Source: Acidimicrobiales bacterium
Lineage (GTDB): Bacteria > Actinomycetota > Acidimicrobiia > Acidimicrobiales > JAUJNH01
Direction: 5' to 3'
Length of the DNA: 64,000 nucleotides
Assembly (NCBI GenBank): GCA_030448245.1
Contig: JAUJNH010000003.1
Span: 260,829 to 324,828, forward strand
Below the pieces are notes generated by a model, which did no database searches, had not been told where the DNA came from, and saw nothing but the letters and a program-made list of their open reading frames with translations. Each line of letters begins with the position of its first letter. Position 1 is the first letter of the stretch. Shown here one piece after another: positions 12,492-21,218 of the stretch. Both the position numbers and the translations under genes were made by a program.

Positions 12492-14493
12492 CCGCGCCCT
12501 GATCCTCACCCGCCGGCTGGTCGCCGTTGGCCGACGGCCGCGCCGCCGCACCCACGGGGGCAGGCGGGGCCGGGGCTTCGGAGGCGGGCTCGGTGGCCTC
12601 GTCGGCCTGCTCCCGGTCGAGCGCGTCCCGGCGGTCCTGGCGGCTGACGTGGTAGGGCACCGAGGTGACGACGGTGCCCTTGCGCTGCAGCAGCGCCAGC
12701 TTCAGGGCCAGGGCGGTCTGGTTGTGCAGGGCGTTCTCGTACCAGTGCTTCACCACGAACTCCGGGATCAGCACCGTGATCGTGTCGTCGTCCCACCGGG
12801 CGTCGAGCTCGTCGAGGAACTCGAGGACGGGCTGGACGAGGTCGCGGTAGGGGGAGTGGACGGCGTCGAGGGGGACGTCGAGGCCCCGCTCCTCCCACTC
12901 CCGCTGGAGCTCCTCCATCTCCTCCGGGTCGTCGGCCACGTGCACGGCGGCGAGGTGGGTGGGCCGCATGCTCTTGGCGTACTGCAGGGCCTGCAGGACC
13001 CCGAAGTGGATGCGGCCGGGCACCAGCACCACGACCGTGTGGTTGACCGCCTGGGGCCTGACCCGCCCCGGCTCGAGGACCAGGGCGGCCCGCAGCGAGC
13101 GGTAGTGCCGGTTGATCAGCAGGAAGACGCCGATGAAGGCGGGCACCACCACGAGGGGCAGCCAGGCGCCGCTCGAGAACTTGGTGATCGCGACGATGAG
13201 CAGGACGGCGAAGGTGGCCACTGACCCGAACGAGCTGACGGCCACGTTCAGCTGCCAGCGCGGCTGACGGAGCCGGTACGCCCGCCGGGCGATGCCCATC
13301 TGGCTGAGGGTGAAGGAGGTGAAGACGCCGACGGCGTACAGCGGGATCAGGGCGTTGGTCTTGCCGCCAAAGGCGACCAGCAGGGCGCCGGCGGCGATGG
13401 CCAGGAAGAGGACGCCGTTGGAGAACACGAGCCGGTCGCCGCGGTTGGCGAACTGGCGGGGCAGGTAGCCGTCTCGTGCGATGAAGGAGGCGAGGCGGGG
13501 GAAGTCGGCGTAGGCGGTGTTGGCGGCCAGCGTGAGGATGCCGGCGGTGGCGACCTGCATGATCAGGTACAGCGGCCCCTCGCCGAACACGGCCCTGCCC
13601 ATCTGCGAGAACACCGTCTCGTCGTGGCTCGGGTAGGGCTTCAGGTGGTGGGCCAGCCACGAGGTGGTGAAGAACAGGCTGCCGAGGATCAGGCCCATCA
13701 GCACCAGGGTGTTGGCGGCGTTCTTGGCCTCCGGCTTGCGGAAGACGGGCACGCCGTCCGAGATGGCCTCGACGCCGGTGAGGGCCACGGCGCCCGACGA
13801 GAAGCCCTTCAGGATCAGGAACAACGTCAGGTTGCCGCCGCTGGCCAGGGTGCCCTCGAAGGCGCCTGGTTCGAACTCGATGTGCTCGAGCGGCGTCCCC
13901 AGGTACTCGCGGAACAGCCCGTAGCCGACCAGCAGGGACAGCATGCCGATGTAGACGTAGGTCGGCCCGGCGAACACCCGACCCGACTCCTTGATCCCCC
14001 GCAGGTTGGCCACCGTGATCATGGCGATCAGGAACAGGCCGATGAGCACCCGTTGGTCCCGCAGTCCCTGCAGCGCCGGGATCGAGATGATGGCGGCCAC
14101 GCCGGCCGAGATGGAGACGGCGACGGTGAGGATGTAGTCGATCAGGAGGGAGGCGCCGGCCAGCAGGCTCGGGTAGCGCCCGAGGTTCTCCTTGGTGACC
14201 ATGTACGAGCCGCCGCCCCTGGGGTAGGCGAAGATCGTCTGCCGGTAGCTGGTGACCACGATGGCGAGCAGGATGGCCACGCCGATGGCGATCGGCACCA
14301 GGGTGTTGAGGCCGAGAGCCAGGCTGGACGCCCCCAGCGCCGTCACGAACAGGATCTCCTCGGTGGCGTAGGCCGTCGACGAGATGGCGTCGGACGAGAA
14401 GACGGCGAGGGCGATCGACTTGGGGATCTTCTGGTGCTCTTGCTCCTCGGTGGCGATCGGCCGGCCCACCAGCAACCGCTTGAGCGCGCTCAC
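12469..14493 (-). CDS. kimA: KimA-type APC superfamily potassium transporter
   Basis: 674 residues with about 12 membrane segments in the first 450, then a soluble C-terminal domain. The start VSALKRLLVGRPIATEEQEHQKIPKSIALAVFSSDAISSTAYATEE and the segment TIFAYPRGGGSYMVTKENLG closely follow Bacillus KimA (YdaO), a high-affinity H+/K+ symporter. The cytosolic domain (VLVPGRIHFGVLQALQYAKSM) resembles a universal-stress-like fold. It is divergent from two TrkA-type genes, the same order as Rv2690c/ceoB/ceoC of Mycobacterium, supporting a role in K+ uptake. Starts at a GTG with AAGG upstream. A general amino-acid permease is the alternative call. I saw no clear ydaO-type c-di-AMP riboswitch in the 120-bp gap to the divergent gene. 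Confidence 0.82.
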   Translation of the reverse strand: MSALKRLLVGRPIATEEQEHQKIPKSIALAVFSSDAISSTAYATEEILFVTALGASSLALGLNTLVPIAIGVAILLAIVVTSYRQTIFAYPRGGGSYMVTKENLGRYPSLLAGASLLIDYILTVAVSISAGVAAIISIPALQGLRDQRVLIGLFLIAMITVANLRGIKESGRVFAGPTYVYIGMLSLLVGYGLFREYLGTPLEHIEFEPGAFEGTLASGGNLTLFLILKGFSSGAVALTGVEAISDGVPVFRKPEAKNAANTLVLMGLILGSLFFTTSWLAHHLKPYPSHDETVFSQMGRAVFGEGPLYLIMQVATAGILTLAANTAYADFPRLASFIARDGYLPRQFANRGDRLVFSNGVLFLAIAAGALLVAFGGKTNALIPLYAVGVFTSFTLSQMGIARRAYRLRQPRWQLNVAVSSFGSVATFAVLLIVAITKFSSGAWLPLVVVPAFIGVFLLINRHYRSLRAALVLEPGRVRPQAVNHTVVVLVPGRIHFGVLQALQYAKSMRPTHLAAVHVADDPEEMEELQREWEERGLDVPLDAVHSPYRDLVQPVLEFLDELDARWDDDTITVLIPEFVVKHWYENALHNQTALALKLALLQRKGTVVTSVPYHVSRQDRRDALDREQADEATEPASEAPAPPAPVGAAARPSANGDQPAGEDQGAVSGTTEV

Positions 14494-14613
14494 GAGGAAA
14501 CCTTACGGCTGGGCCACCCCGGAACGACCAACCCGTCACCAACGCGTCAGGGACGGCAGCAGCACGATCCGACGGGTTTGCAGCGCCCAGGTGAGAGGTC
14601 TTGACTACGGGCC

Positions 14614-15273
14614 ATGCACGTCGTCGTGGTGGGGTGCGGCCGGGTCGGCCGCGAGCTGGCGGTGGACCTCGAGGCGGCCGGCCACGCCATCTCGATCATC
14701 GACAAGAACAAGTCGGCGTTCCGGCGGCTGCCCGACCGGTGGGGAGGCCAGGCCGTGGTCGGCTTCGGGTTCGACCGCGACACGCTCGAGCAGGCCGGGA
14801 TCGAGGAGGCCGGGGCGCTGGCTGCCGTCACCAACGGCGACAACACCAACATCGTCACGGCTCGCATCGCCCGGGAGAACTACGAGGTCCCCAACGTCGT
14901 GGCCCGCATCTACGACCCCCGCCGCGCCGCGGTGTACCAGCGGCTCGGGATCCCGACGGTGGCCACCGTCTCCTGGGCCACCGACCAGGTGATCCGCAAG
15001 CTGTTCCCCGAGCAGCGGTCGGTCGACTGGGTCGACGCCAGCGGCTCGGTCAGCCTCCTCGAGGTGAGCCTGCCCGACGGCTGGTGCGGCCACCGCCTCT
15101 CCCGCCTCGAGGGTGAGGGTTGGCGTCTGGTGGCCGTGCAGCGGGCCGGCGGCACCCGCCTGGTCAACGGCGAGCTGGTCGGCCAGCAGGGCGACGTCCT
15201 GCACGTCGCCGTCCGCAAGGAGCACATCGACGCGCTCGAGGCCCGCCTCGGCGAGGGAGGGGCGCACGGATGA
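14614..15273 (+). CDS. ceoB: TrkA/KtrA-type potassium channel regulatory subunit (CeoB-like)
   Basis: A 219-residue cytosolic protein opening MHVVVVGCGRVGRELAVDLEAAGHAISIIDKN, a Rossmann RCK_N fold with a GxGxxG nucleotide site and acidic residue after strand 2. A shorter C-terminal part (about 140-215, LVAVQRAGGTRLVNGELVGQQGDVLHVAV) fits a TrkA_C domain. Such proteins bind NAD(H) or ATP and gate K+ transport. It overlaps the next, homologous gene by four bases (ATGA) and is divergent from kimA. No TrkH/KtrB channel subunit is in the window, so these may act on the neighbouring KimA-like transporter or on a channel encoded elsewhere. Confidence 0.9.
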   Translation: MHVVVVGCGRVGRELAVDLEAAGHAISIIDKNKSAFRRLPDRWGGQAVVGFGFDRDTLEQAGIEEAGALAAVTNGDNTNIVTARIARENYEVPNVVARIYDPRRAAVYQRLGIPTVATVSWATDQVIRKLFPEQRSVDWVDASGSVSLLEVSLPDGWCGHRLSRLEGEGWRLVAVQRAGGTRLVNGELVGQQGDVLHVAVRKEHIDALEARLGEGGAHG

Positions 15274-15944
15274 AGGTCGCCATCTGCGGCGCCGGCAAGG
15301 TCGGCACCTACATCGCGTCGGACCTCCTGGGGGCCGGCCACGACGTGCTCGTGATCGAGAAGGACCCCGACCTCGTGGTCCGCGCCTCCCAGCGGCTCGA
15401 GGCCCGCTGGTTCGTGGCCGACGCCTGCGAGCTGTCGTCGCTGCACGAGAGCGGCCTCGAGGACGTCGAGGTGGTGGTGGCGGCCACGGGCGAGGACCAG
15501 GTGAACCTGGTGATCTCGCTGCTGTCCAAGCAGGAGTTCGCCGTCCCCCGGGTGGTGGCGCGGGTGAACCACCCGAAGAACCACTGGCTGTTCAACGAGA
15601 CCTGGGGGGTCGACGTCGCCGTCTCCACCCCGCATCTCCTCACTGCCCTGGTCGAGGAGGCGGTGAGCGTCGGCTCGCTGGTGCAGCTGCTCCAGTTCGA
15701 GGGCGGCGACGCCAGCCTGGTCGAGGTGACGCTGGCCCCCAGCTCACCGGCGGCCGAGCAACCCATCGTCGAGCTGGGCGTCCCCCGCGACGCCTCGATC
15801 GTGGCCCTGGTCCGCCAGCGCCGGCTGCTGGTCCCCCGGGGCGACACCGTGTTGCAGGTGGGCGACGAGGTGCTGGCCCTGGTGACGAAGGAGTCGGAGG
15901 AGGCGGTCCGCCAGCTCCTGATCGGGACGCCGGCGCCGGCCTAG
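15270..15944 (+). CDS. ceoC: TrkA-type potassium uptake regulatory protein (CeoC-like)
   Basis: 224 residues starting MKVAICGAGKVGTYIASDLLGAGHDVLVIEKDPD, again a GxGxxG RCK_N domain, followed by VVVAATGEDQVNLVISLLSKQEFAVPRVVARVNHP and a clear TrkA_C domain (VALVRQRRLLVPRGDTVLQVGDEVLALV). It is the second of a coupled pair (ATGA overlap with the previous gene), the ceoB-ceoC arrangement of mycobacteria. It probably forms hetero-oligomeric RCK rings with its neighbour. The stop is only 9 bp from that of the convergent OB-fold gene. Confidence 0.9.
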   Translation: MKVAICGAGKVGTYIASDLLGAGHDVLVIEKDPDLVVRASQRLEARWFVADACELSSLHESGLEDVEVVVAATGEDQVNLVISLLSKQEFAVPRVVARVNHPKNHWLFNETWGVDVAVSTPHLLTALVEEAVSVGSLVQLLQFEGGDASLVEVTLAPSSPAAEQPIVELGVPRDASIVALVRQRRLLVPRGDTVLQVGDEVLALVTKESEEAVRQLLIGTPAPA

Positions 15945-15953
15945 AGACCGCCG

Positions 15954-16319
15954 TCAGCCCAGGAGCTCGTAGACCGGGTTGTAGAGGGTGGGGCGGCCGG
16001 TGTGCCCTGCGGGTGTGGGCCGGCCGGTCACGATGAGGCGGGCGCCCGGGCGGATGCCGGCGATGCGGCGCCGCCCCGTCCACAGCACCACCAGGCACCC
16101 GGTGCCGTCCTGCACGGTGGCTTCGAGCCAGGGTGAGCCGTGGCTCGACGGGACCACGCGCAGGCTGGCGATCTGGCCGGCCACGGTGGCCTCCTCACGC
16201 GGCTTCATGGCACCGATGGTCGTCGTGACGCCCGAGCGGGCGCAGAACTCGAGCAGCTTCTCCCGGTCGACCGCGTCCTGGCTGGTGGTGACCTTCTTCA
16301 GCAGGTCCTTCAGCGTCAT
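15954..16319 (-). CDS. OB-fold nucleic acid-binding domain protein
   Basis: 121 residues from the ATG at 16319 (MTLKDLLKKVTTSQDAVDREKL); the longer track ORF to 16682 is in the wrong frame upstream. A short helical N-terminus precedes an OB-fold of the tRNA_anti type: EATVAGQIASLRVVPSSHGSPWLEATVQDGTGCLVVLWTGRRRIAGIRPGARLIVTGRPTP. Actinobacterial homologues lie near ceoBC (Rv2694c in M. tuberculosis), the same position as here. Nucleic acid binding is inferred from the fold only. The start overlaps the stop of the upstream anti-sigma gene by four bases. Confidence 0.82.
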   Translation of the reverse strand: MTLKDLLKKVTTSQDAVDREKLLEFCARSGVTTTIGAMKPREEATVAGQIASLRVVPSSHGSPWLEATVQDGTGCLVVLWTGRRRIAGIRPGARLIVTGRPTPAGHTGRPTLYNPVYELLG

Positions 16320-16837
16320 TGGGTCACCTCGTCGTCCCACGCCGCCTCGAGGTCGACGTCCTCCAGCTCGAGCAGCTCGTCGGGTCCCATCCCCGCGATC
16401 GAGGGTGGGCACCGCAGGACCAACGTGACCGTCGTTCCGCCCTCGTCGGACGTGAAGGTCACCTCGTCCACCAGGTTGCGGATGATGGGGATGCCGAGGC
16501 CGCGCTCGAAGTTGAGGCGGTTGGGGTCGGTGACGGCCGGGTGGGTGGGCAGCTCCATGAGGTCGAACCCGGGGCCGCGGTCCTCGACCGTGACCACCAG
16601 CCGTTCGTCGTCCTCGTCGACGCGCACCGTCACCCGATCGGCTTCCTCCTTGGCGCCGTGGGCCTCGATGGCGTTCGTGCACGCCTCGGAGAGGGCCAGC
16701 GTGAGGTCGGCCACCCGGTCGTCGGCCAGCGCCCGGCGGCTCTTGGCTGCGGTGGACACGACCAGCCGGGCCACGGCGACGAACTCCGCCCGCGGCGGGA
16801 TCTCGAGGCAGAGGACCCGGTCGGCTGCCCCCTCCAC
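16316..16837 (-). CDS. Anti-sigma regulatory factor (GHKL serine kinase-like ATPase)
   Basis: 173 residues starting at the GTG at 16837 (VEGAADRVLCLEIPPRAEF), eight bases after the STAS gene stop; the longer ORF upstream is out of frame. It has the HATPase_c_2 motifs: LALSEACTNAIEAH (N box), VEDRGPGFD (G1) and RGLGIPIIRNLVDEV (G2). SpoIIAB/RsbW-type proteins bind ATP, phosphorylate a STAS partner and sequester a sigma factor. The adjacent STAS gene is the obvious partner, making a partner-switching pair. The target sigma factor is not in the immediate cluster. A C-terminal acidic extension (LLELEDVDLEAAWDDEV) is unusual. Confidence 0.9.
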   Translation of the reverse strand: MEGAADRVLCLEIPPRAEFVAVARLVVSTAAKSRRALADDRVADLTLALSEACTNAIEAHGAKEEADRVTVRVDEDDERLVVTVEDRGPGFDLMELPTHPAVTDPNRLNFERGLGIPIIRNLVDEVTFTSDEGGTTVTLVLRCPPSIAGMGPDELLELEDVDLEAAWDDEVTQ

Positions 16838-16845
16838 CGGTGCCC

Positions 16846-17184
16846 TCAGCCGGCGAGCGCGGCGTCGACGGTCTCGTAGATGGTGAAGGCCCGGTTGAGG
16901 CCGGTGATCTCGAAGACCTTGAGGATTCGGGGCTGGGTGCAGACCAGGGTGAGGTCGCCGTCGAGGCCCCGCAGGCGCTTCATGCCGCCGATCAGGACGC
17001 CGAGCCCCGTGGAGTCGAGGAACTCGACGCCGTCGAGGTCGACCACCACCTGCTTGGCTCCCTGGCTGGCCAGCTCCACCAGCTTCTCGCGGAGCTTGGG
17101 GGCGGTGGCGATGTCCACCTCGCCTCGAACGGCCACCACGACGTGGGGCGGACGGCTGTCGTCGACCTCGATGCCCAGGTCCAT
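16846..17184 (-). CDS. Anti-anti-sigma factor, STAS domain
   Basis: 112 residues from the ATG at 17184 ([29 protein letters not shown]). The SpoIIAA/RsbV core is visible, including [24 protein letters not shown], where the conserved D-S-T-G-L-G supplies the phosphorylatable serine. In the unphosphorylated state such proteins bind the anti-sigma kinase and free the sigma factor. It is directly upstream of the kinase-like gene and 11 bp downstream of phoU, so phosphate signalling and this switch may be co-expressed. Confidence 0.93.
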   Translation of the reverse strand: MDLGIEVDDSRPPHVVVAVRGEVDIATAPKLREKLVELASQGAKQVVVDLDGVEFLDSTGLGVLIGGMKRLRGLDGDLTLVCTQPRILKVFEITGLNRAFTIYETVDAALAG

Positions 17185-17195
17185 CGGGCGGCACC

Positions 17196-17870
17196 CTACT
17201 CGGGGGACGGAGCAAGCTTTGAAAGCGAAGGGTCGACCCCCTGGGCCGTGTAGGCCATCCGCCGGGCGATGTTGACGGCGTGGTCGCCGAGGCGCTCGTA
17301 GAACCGTCCGACCAGCGCCATCTCGATCGCCACCGGGAGGCTGACGCTGCCCGAGGCGATCTCGGCCGTGAGGCTGGTGTGCAGCTCGTCGAGCTCGTCG
17401 TCGCTGGCTTCGATGCGCCGGCCCGCAGCGGCGTCGCGCTCGCCGTAGGCGTCGGCGGCCATCCGCCACAGCTCGACGCCGACCCGGCCCATCTGGTCGA
17501 CCAGCCCCCGGATCCGCGGCGTGAGCTCCTCGGCCAGCCCCCGCGCCGCCCGGGCCGCGATGTGCTCGACGAGGTCACCCGAGCGCTCGAGCTCGGGCAC
17601 GATCCGCAGCACCGAGAGGAGGAAGCGCAGCTCGCCCGCCACCGGGCCCTGCAGCGCCACCTCCCGCAGCGTCAGCTCCTCGACCCGGCGGTACAGCTCG
17701 TCGACCACGATGTCCTTCTGCACCACGGCTCGCCCCGCCTCCCGGTCACCGGAGAGCAGGGCGTCGGTGGCCGCGGCGAGGCCTTCGGTGACCAGGGCGA
17801 ACAGCTGGGTGACGTGCCCGTCGATCTCGTCGAGGCTCTGGTGGAAGGCGATGCGCAGCTCGGTCGTCAC
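17196..17870 (-). CDS. phoU: Phosphate transport system regulator PhoU
   Basis: 224 residues from a GTG at 17870 ([42 protein letters not shown]). Two three-helix PhoU repeats are present; [44 protein letters not shown] and [22 protein letters not shown] carry the metal-binding E-R-x-G-D motifs. PhoU regulates the PhoR kinase and Pst transporter. No pst genes are in the window. The start overlaps the stop of the upstream FN3 gene (GTGA), so phoU ends an operon headed by a sortase. Confidence 0.95.
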   Translation of the reverse strand: MTTELRIAFHQSLDEIDGHVTQLFALVTEGLAAATDALLSGDREAGRAVVQKDIVVDELYRRVEELTLREVALQGPVAGELRFLLSVLRIVPELERSGDLVEHIAARAARGLAEELTPRIRGLVDQMGRVGVELWRMAADAYGERDAAAGRRIEASDDELDELHTSLTAEIASGSVSLPVAIEMALVGRFYERLGDHAVNIARRMAYTAQGVDPSLSKLAPSPE

Positions 17871-19830
17871 ACCAGCGCCTCGACGTCGGCCTGGTCGTTC
17901 GGGGCCGGCCCGGGCGTGTCGGCTCGCACCGACGGGAGCGGCCGGAGGACGATCACCGGGTGGGGCTTGGCCGCCGGTGGTTCCGGCGGCACTTCGTCGG
18001 CGAGCGGGGCGACCGCCTCCACGGGCGGCGCCAGGTCGGGGACCTCCCCTGACTCCACCGCCGCCGGCGCCGGCGCCGGCGCCGGCTCGGTTGGCGGCGC
18101 CACCTCGTCGGCTGACGCCGGCGACGCGACCGCGTCCGCGGGAAGGTCGACCTCCGGCGCCTCCACCGGAACCGCCACGCCCGAGGACAACGGCTCCCAC
18201 CAGACCTGCGAAGACCCCTCACCCGCCGACGCCCCTGATCGACCGCGTCCACGGGAAGGTCGACCTCCGGCGCCTCCGCCGCAGGCGCAATCTCCGGGCC
18301 CTCCACCGGAACCGCCACCTCGGGCGCCTCCCGCAACCACGCCGCCGCCGGCGGCATCGGCTCCGGCAGAGGCGGCTCCCCCTCGTCGGCGGAAGCCGAC
18401 CACCCGACCGCCTCGTCCGGGCGTGGCACCCCCTCCGCCTCGACCCGAGGCACCACGTCCGGCGCCTCCTTCAGCGACTCCATCACCGGGAGCGAAGGCT
18501 CGGGCGAAGCCTGCCGCTCCCCCTCGTCCGCCCAGGCCGTCGAGGGGGCCGCCTCCGGAAGCGCCACCTCCGGCGCCTCCCCCAGCGACTCCGTCAGCGG
18601 GGGCGGAGGCTCCGGCGAGGCCCGCCGCTCCCCAGCAACCGCCGACGCCGCGCCCACCGCCTCCACCGGAAGGCCAGCCTCCGTCGCCTCCTCGTCCGGC
18701 TGCAGCGCCTGCCTCCGCAGCCAGAGGAAGTGGGCTGCGACGACGGCGCTCAGCAGCCCGGTAGCGACGTAGGCCAGCGCCGGCACTCCTCTGCGACCCG
18801 TGCCACCACCCCCGCCGACGGCTGGCTGATCGCCGCTCTCTTCGACCAGCTGGACCTGACCCTCCTCCCCGTCCGCCCACGGAGGCAGCGTGAACGGGCT
18901 GGCCTCATCTCCGGCCGGGGCCTCGGTCAGGTCGACGGGGTTGCCCGGGTCCGCTACCCCGGCTCTCGGGGCCGCTGCTCGGCCTGACCTGGCAGGGGTG
19001 ACAGGGGTGGATGCGGTGGTGAGCGGGCCGGCGGCTGCGGTGCCAGGCGTGGGCCCACCCGTGGCTGGTTGGGTGGCGGGCCCCGCCGGTCCGGGCGTGG
19101 CCGGCGCGGGCACGTCGAGCGGTGCGGCCACCACCCAGACCGAGAGCGGCGAGCTGGACTGCGGGTTGATCCCGTTCCGGGCCGAGCTGACGGCGTAGGT
19201 GACGGTGGCGGCACCGGCCGGCAGGGAGGTGTCGGTCCAGCTGAGCGCGTCACGTGGCACCCGCGCCATCGGCTCGAAGGCACCACGCCCGACCCTGCGG
19301 ATCACGCCGTAGTGGAGGGTGTCCGGGTCAGGGCTCCGCTCCCAGGTGACGACCGCCGTGCGGGGCCCCGCCTCGAAGCGCGAGCGGACGTTGACGGGAG
19401 GTTGCGCCGGCACGTTGACCGCGAAGGTCACTTCGTCTTCCATCCTCGGCTCTCCGGGGCCACCGTCGCATCCCGCCTCGGAAGGGACGTCGTCGATGGC
19501 CACGACCTGAGCCGTGTAGGTGCCGTTGTGGGACAGCCCTGCGAGCGGCACGCTGTAGCGCCCCGGCTCGGTGAGCTTCGCCTCGACCGGGGTGGCTTCG
19601 GGACGCCCCGGCCCGCTCAGGTACACCTCGAGCCTCGGGGCCGCCTCCGTCGTGACGAACGACCCTGTGAGCTCGATGCTGGTCGTTTCGACGACCCGGG
19701 GCTGCGGGGGATCGATGGTCAACGAGCAGACGGAGGCGGACGCGGGCCCCGCGCCAGGTCCGGCCCAGGCACCGCTCGCGGCAACGAGCGCGCATGCACC
19801 GACAATGGCGCGGACCCGCGCCGAGGTCAC
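17867..19830 (-). CDS. Secreted/membrane FN3-like protein with long Pro/Glu-rich tail; frameshifted
   Basis: From the GTG at 19830 there is a signal peptide (VTSARVRAIVGACALVAASGAWAGPGAGPASA), then Ig/FN3-like domains (LEVYLSGPGRPEATPVEAKL; VNVRSRFEAGPRTAVVTWERSPDPDTLHYGVIRRV). A Pro/Thr-rich spacer follows, then a transmembrane helix (VPALAYVATGLLSAVVAAHFLWLRR) and about 240 residues of Pro/Glu/Ala repeats (EAPEVDLP occurs repeatedly). The frame breaks after VDLPVDAVDQG; adding one G to the run at 18232-18235 continues into ASAGEGSSQVWWEPL and ends in VEALV, overlapping phoU by four bases. Corrected length is about 654 residues. No LPXTG-type signal was seen, so it need not be a substrate of the neighbouring sortase. 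Confidence 0.72.
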
Positions 19831-20486
19831 CCTGATCCCGCCTTGCCAGCGACCTTCCGGGCGCGGATGATCAGGCGCTCCTTGGCCGAACCCTTCGGGT
19901 GGCAGGTGGTCAGGGTCAGCTCGGCCTTCGAGGGGTCCTCGTCGATCACCCGGAGGTCGTTCGGCGCCACCACCCACGACGCCGCCATCCCCGCAGGGCT
20001 GCGGAAGGGCGCAGGCGCCTTTTCCACCTCGTAGTCGCAGCGGCCGATCGGGGTCTCCAGGGTGATGGTGTCACCGGGGCGCAGCTGGTCGATGTTGGCG
20101 AAGGGCTTGCCGTAGGTGGTGCGGTGCCCGGCGATGGACATGTTGCCGTTCTCGCAGGGCATGGCGGTCGTGGCGTAGTGGCCGGCACCGGCCCGCAGCG
20201 CTGTCTCGGTGGTGCCCTCGACGACGACCGTGTCGACGCCGAGCGCCGGGATCTTGATCCTGGTCAGCGCATCGCCGACCCCGACCTTGCGGTCCCGAAA
20301 GGCCTGCTGCAGGCGGGGGCTGGCCAGCTCGGTGTCCAGCCGGCCCTGGAGCCGGTCGTGCTGGAAGTTGGTGTAGACCGGGTAGCCGAGGAAGGCGGCG
20401 GCGCCCACCAGGAGCAGGGCCGACAGGACCGAGAGGCCCCTCCTGGCACTTGGGTGTGAGCGCAGGAAGCGGATCAGGCCATCCAC
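19827..20486 (-). CDS. Class E sortase
   Basis: 219 residues from the GTG at 20486, preceded by AAGGAG. One N-terminal membrane anchor (GLSVLSALLLVGAAAFLGYPVY) is followed by a sortase domain with IKIPALGVDTVVVEGTTETALRAGAGHY, the histidine motif SIAGHRTTYG and the cysteine motif LTTCHPKGSAKERLIIRA. The Y before the substrate-contacting region and the overall layout fit actinobacterial class E (SrtE). It should be a membrane-anchored transpeptidase attaching proteins to peptidoglycan. Its start precedes the FN3-like protein in a coupled pair (GTGA). Confidence 0.93.
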   Translation of the reverse strand: MDGLIRFLRSHPSARRGLSVLSALLLVGAAAFLGYPVYTNFQHDRLQGRLDTELASPRLQQAFRDRKVGVGDALTRIKIPALGVDTVVVEGTTETALRAGAGHYATTAMPCENGNMSIAGHRTTYGKPFANIDQLRPGDTITLETPIGRCDYEVEKAPAPFRSPAGMAASWVVAPNDLRVIDEDPSKAELTLTTCHPKGSAKERLIIRARKVAGKAGSG

Positions 20487-20566
20487 GGCGTGTGTTCTCC
20501 TTCGTCGGCACGCCCGGCGTCAACCGGACCCCCAGAGGCTACCGGTGGCCGACGAGAACCTGAGCG

Positions 20567-21004
20567 TCAGCGCTCCTCGACGGCCATGGTGGCCGCGCTG
20601 GCCAGCTCGACGTCGGGCAGGATCCCGCCCACCAGCGGCACCTCGGTGGCCGCCCGGTGGCGGACCGTGACGCGCGCCAACGGGGGCCGTCCGGCGAGCC
20701 GGTCCACACTCACCGTCGTCCGCCCCGGCACCAGCCGCCCTCCCAGCGCGGCGCGACGGGCAGCGGCCGGATCAGGATCGACGGTCGCCCGGCGGGCCCC
20801 TTCCCGGGCCGCCTGCACCACCGCCACCTGGTCGGCCACGACCAGTCCGGCCTGCACCACCACGAGCAGCAGGACGGCGACGACAGGCAGGCACAGCGCC
20901 AGCTCGACGCTGGCCTGCCCACGTTCCCCGCCATGGCTCGCCGGCCCGCTCGCGGTGCTCGCGCTGGTCGACCGGGTGGTGAGCAGGTGGTGGCTGGACG
21001 GCAC
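20567..21004 (-). CDS. TadE-like pseudopilin/pilus assembly protein
   Basis: 145 residues from the GTG at 21004, which follows GAGG. After a 30-residue N-terminus comes GERGQASVELALCLPVVAVLLLVVVQAGLVVADQVAVVQAAREGARRA, the TadE signature: a G-Q-(A/S)-(S/T)-V-E prepilin-like motif running into one membrane helix, then a small extracytoplasmic domain. TadE proteins are minor pseudopilins of Tad systems. It follows the DUF4244 gene by 7 bp, as in mycobacteria (Rv3655c after Rv3656c). Confidence 0.85.
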   Translation of the reverse strand: MPSSHHLLTTRSTSASTASGPASHGGERGQASVELALCLPVVAVLLLVVVQAGLVVADQVAVVQAAREGARRATVDPDPAAARRAALGGRLVPGRTTVSVDRLAGRPPLARVTVRHRAATEVPLVGGILPDVELASAATMAVEER

Positions 21005-21011
21005 GGCCTCT

Positions 21012-21194
21012 TCAGACCTTGCGCTTGATGCTGGCCAGGACGGCGTCGAGGAGTGAGCCCATGGCGCCGGTGCGGGTGGCCCAGGCAACCAGGAGGAGGG
21101 CGACGGCGGCGGCGCCCAGGAGGACCAGGGCGTACTCGGTGGTGGCCTGGCCACGCTGGCTGCGCAGCCAGCGGTGCGCGAGGAGGAGGGACAT
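21012..21194 (-). CDS. DUF4244 small pilin-like protein
   Basis: A 60-residue protein, MSLLLAHRWLRSQRGQATTEYALVLLGAAAVALLLVAWATRTGAMGSLLDAVLASIKRKV. R-G-Q-A-T-T-E-Y followed by a hydrophobic helix is a Flp-pilin-like prepilin motif, and length and position match DUF4244 of actinobacterial Tad loci (Rv3656c). It is the best candidate for the major pilin here. ATG 21194 has AAAGG upstream. Confidence 0.85.
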   Translation of the reverse strand: MSLLLAHRWLRSQRGQATTEYALVLLGAAAVALLLVAWATRTGAMGSLLDAVLASIKRKV

Positions 21195-21218
21195 GGTGGA
21201 CGCCTTTCGGTTGGGGGC

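Noticed and set aside
14494-14613. Possible ydaO/c-di-AMP riboswitch upstream of kimA
   Set aside because: The 120-bp gap shows no recognisable consensus for that riboswitch; only a short GC-rich spacer was seen.
17867-18720. LPXTG/LAXTG sorting signal in the FN3 protein next to the sortase
   Set aside because: No LPXTG-like motif followed by a hydrophobic segment and basic end; the single membrane helix is followed by a 240-residue tail.
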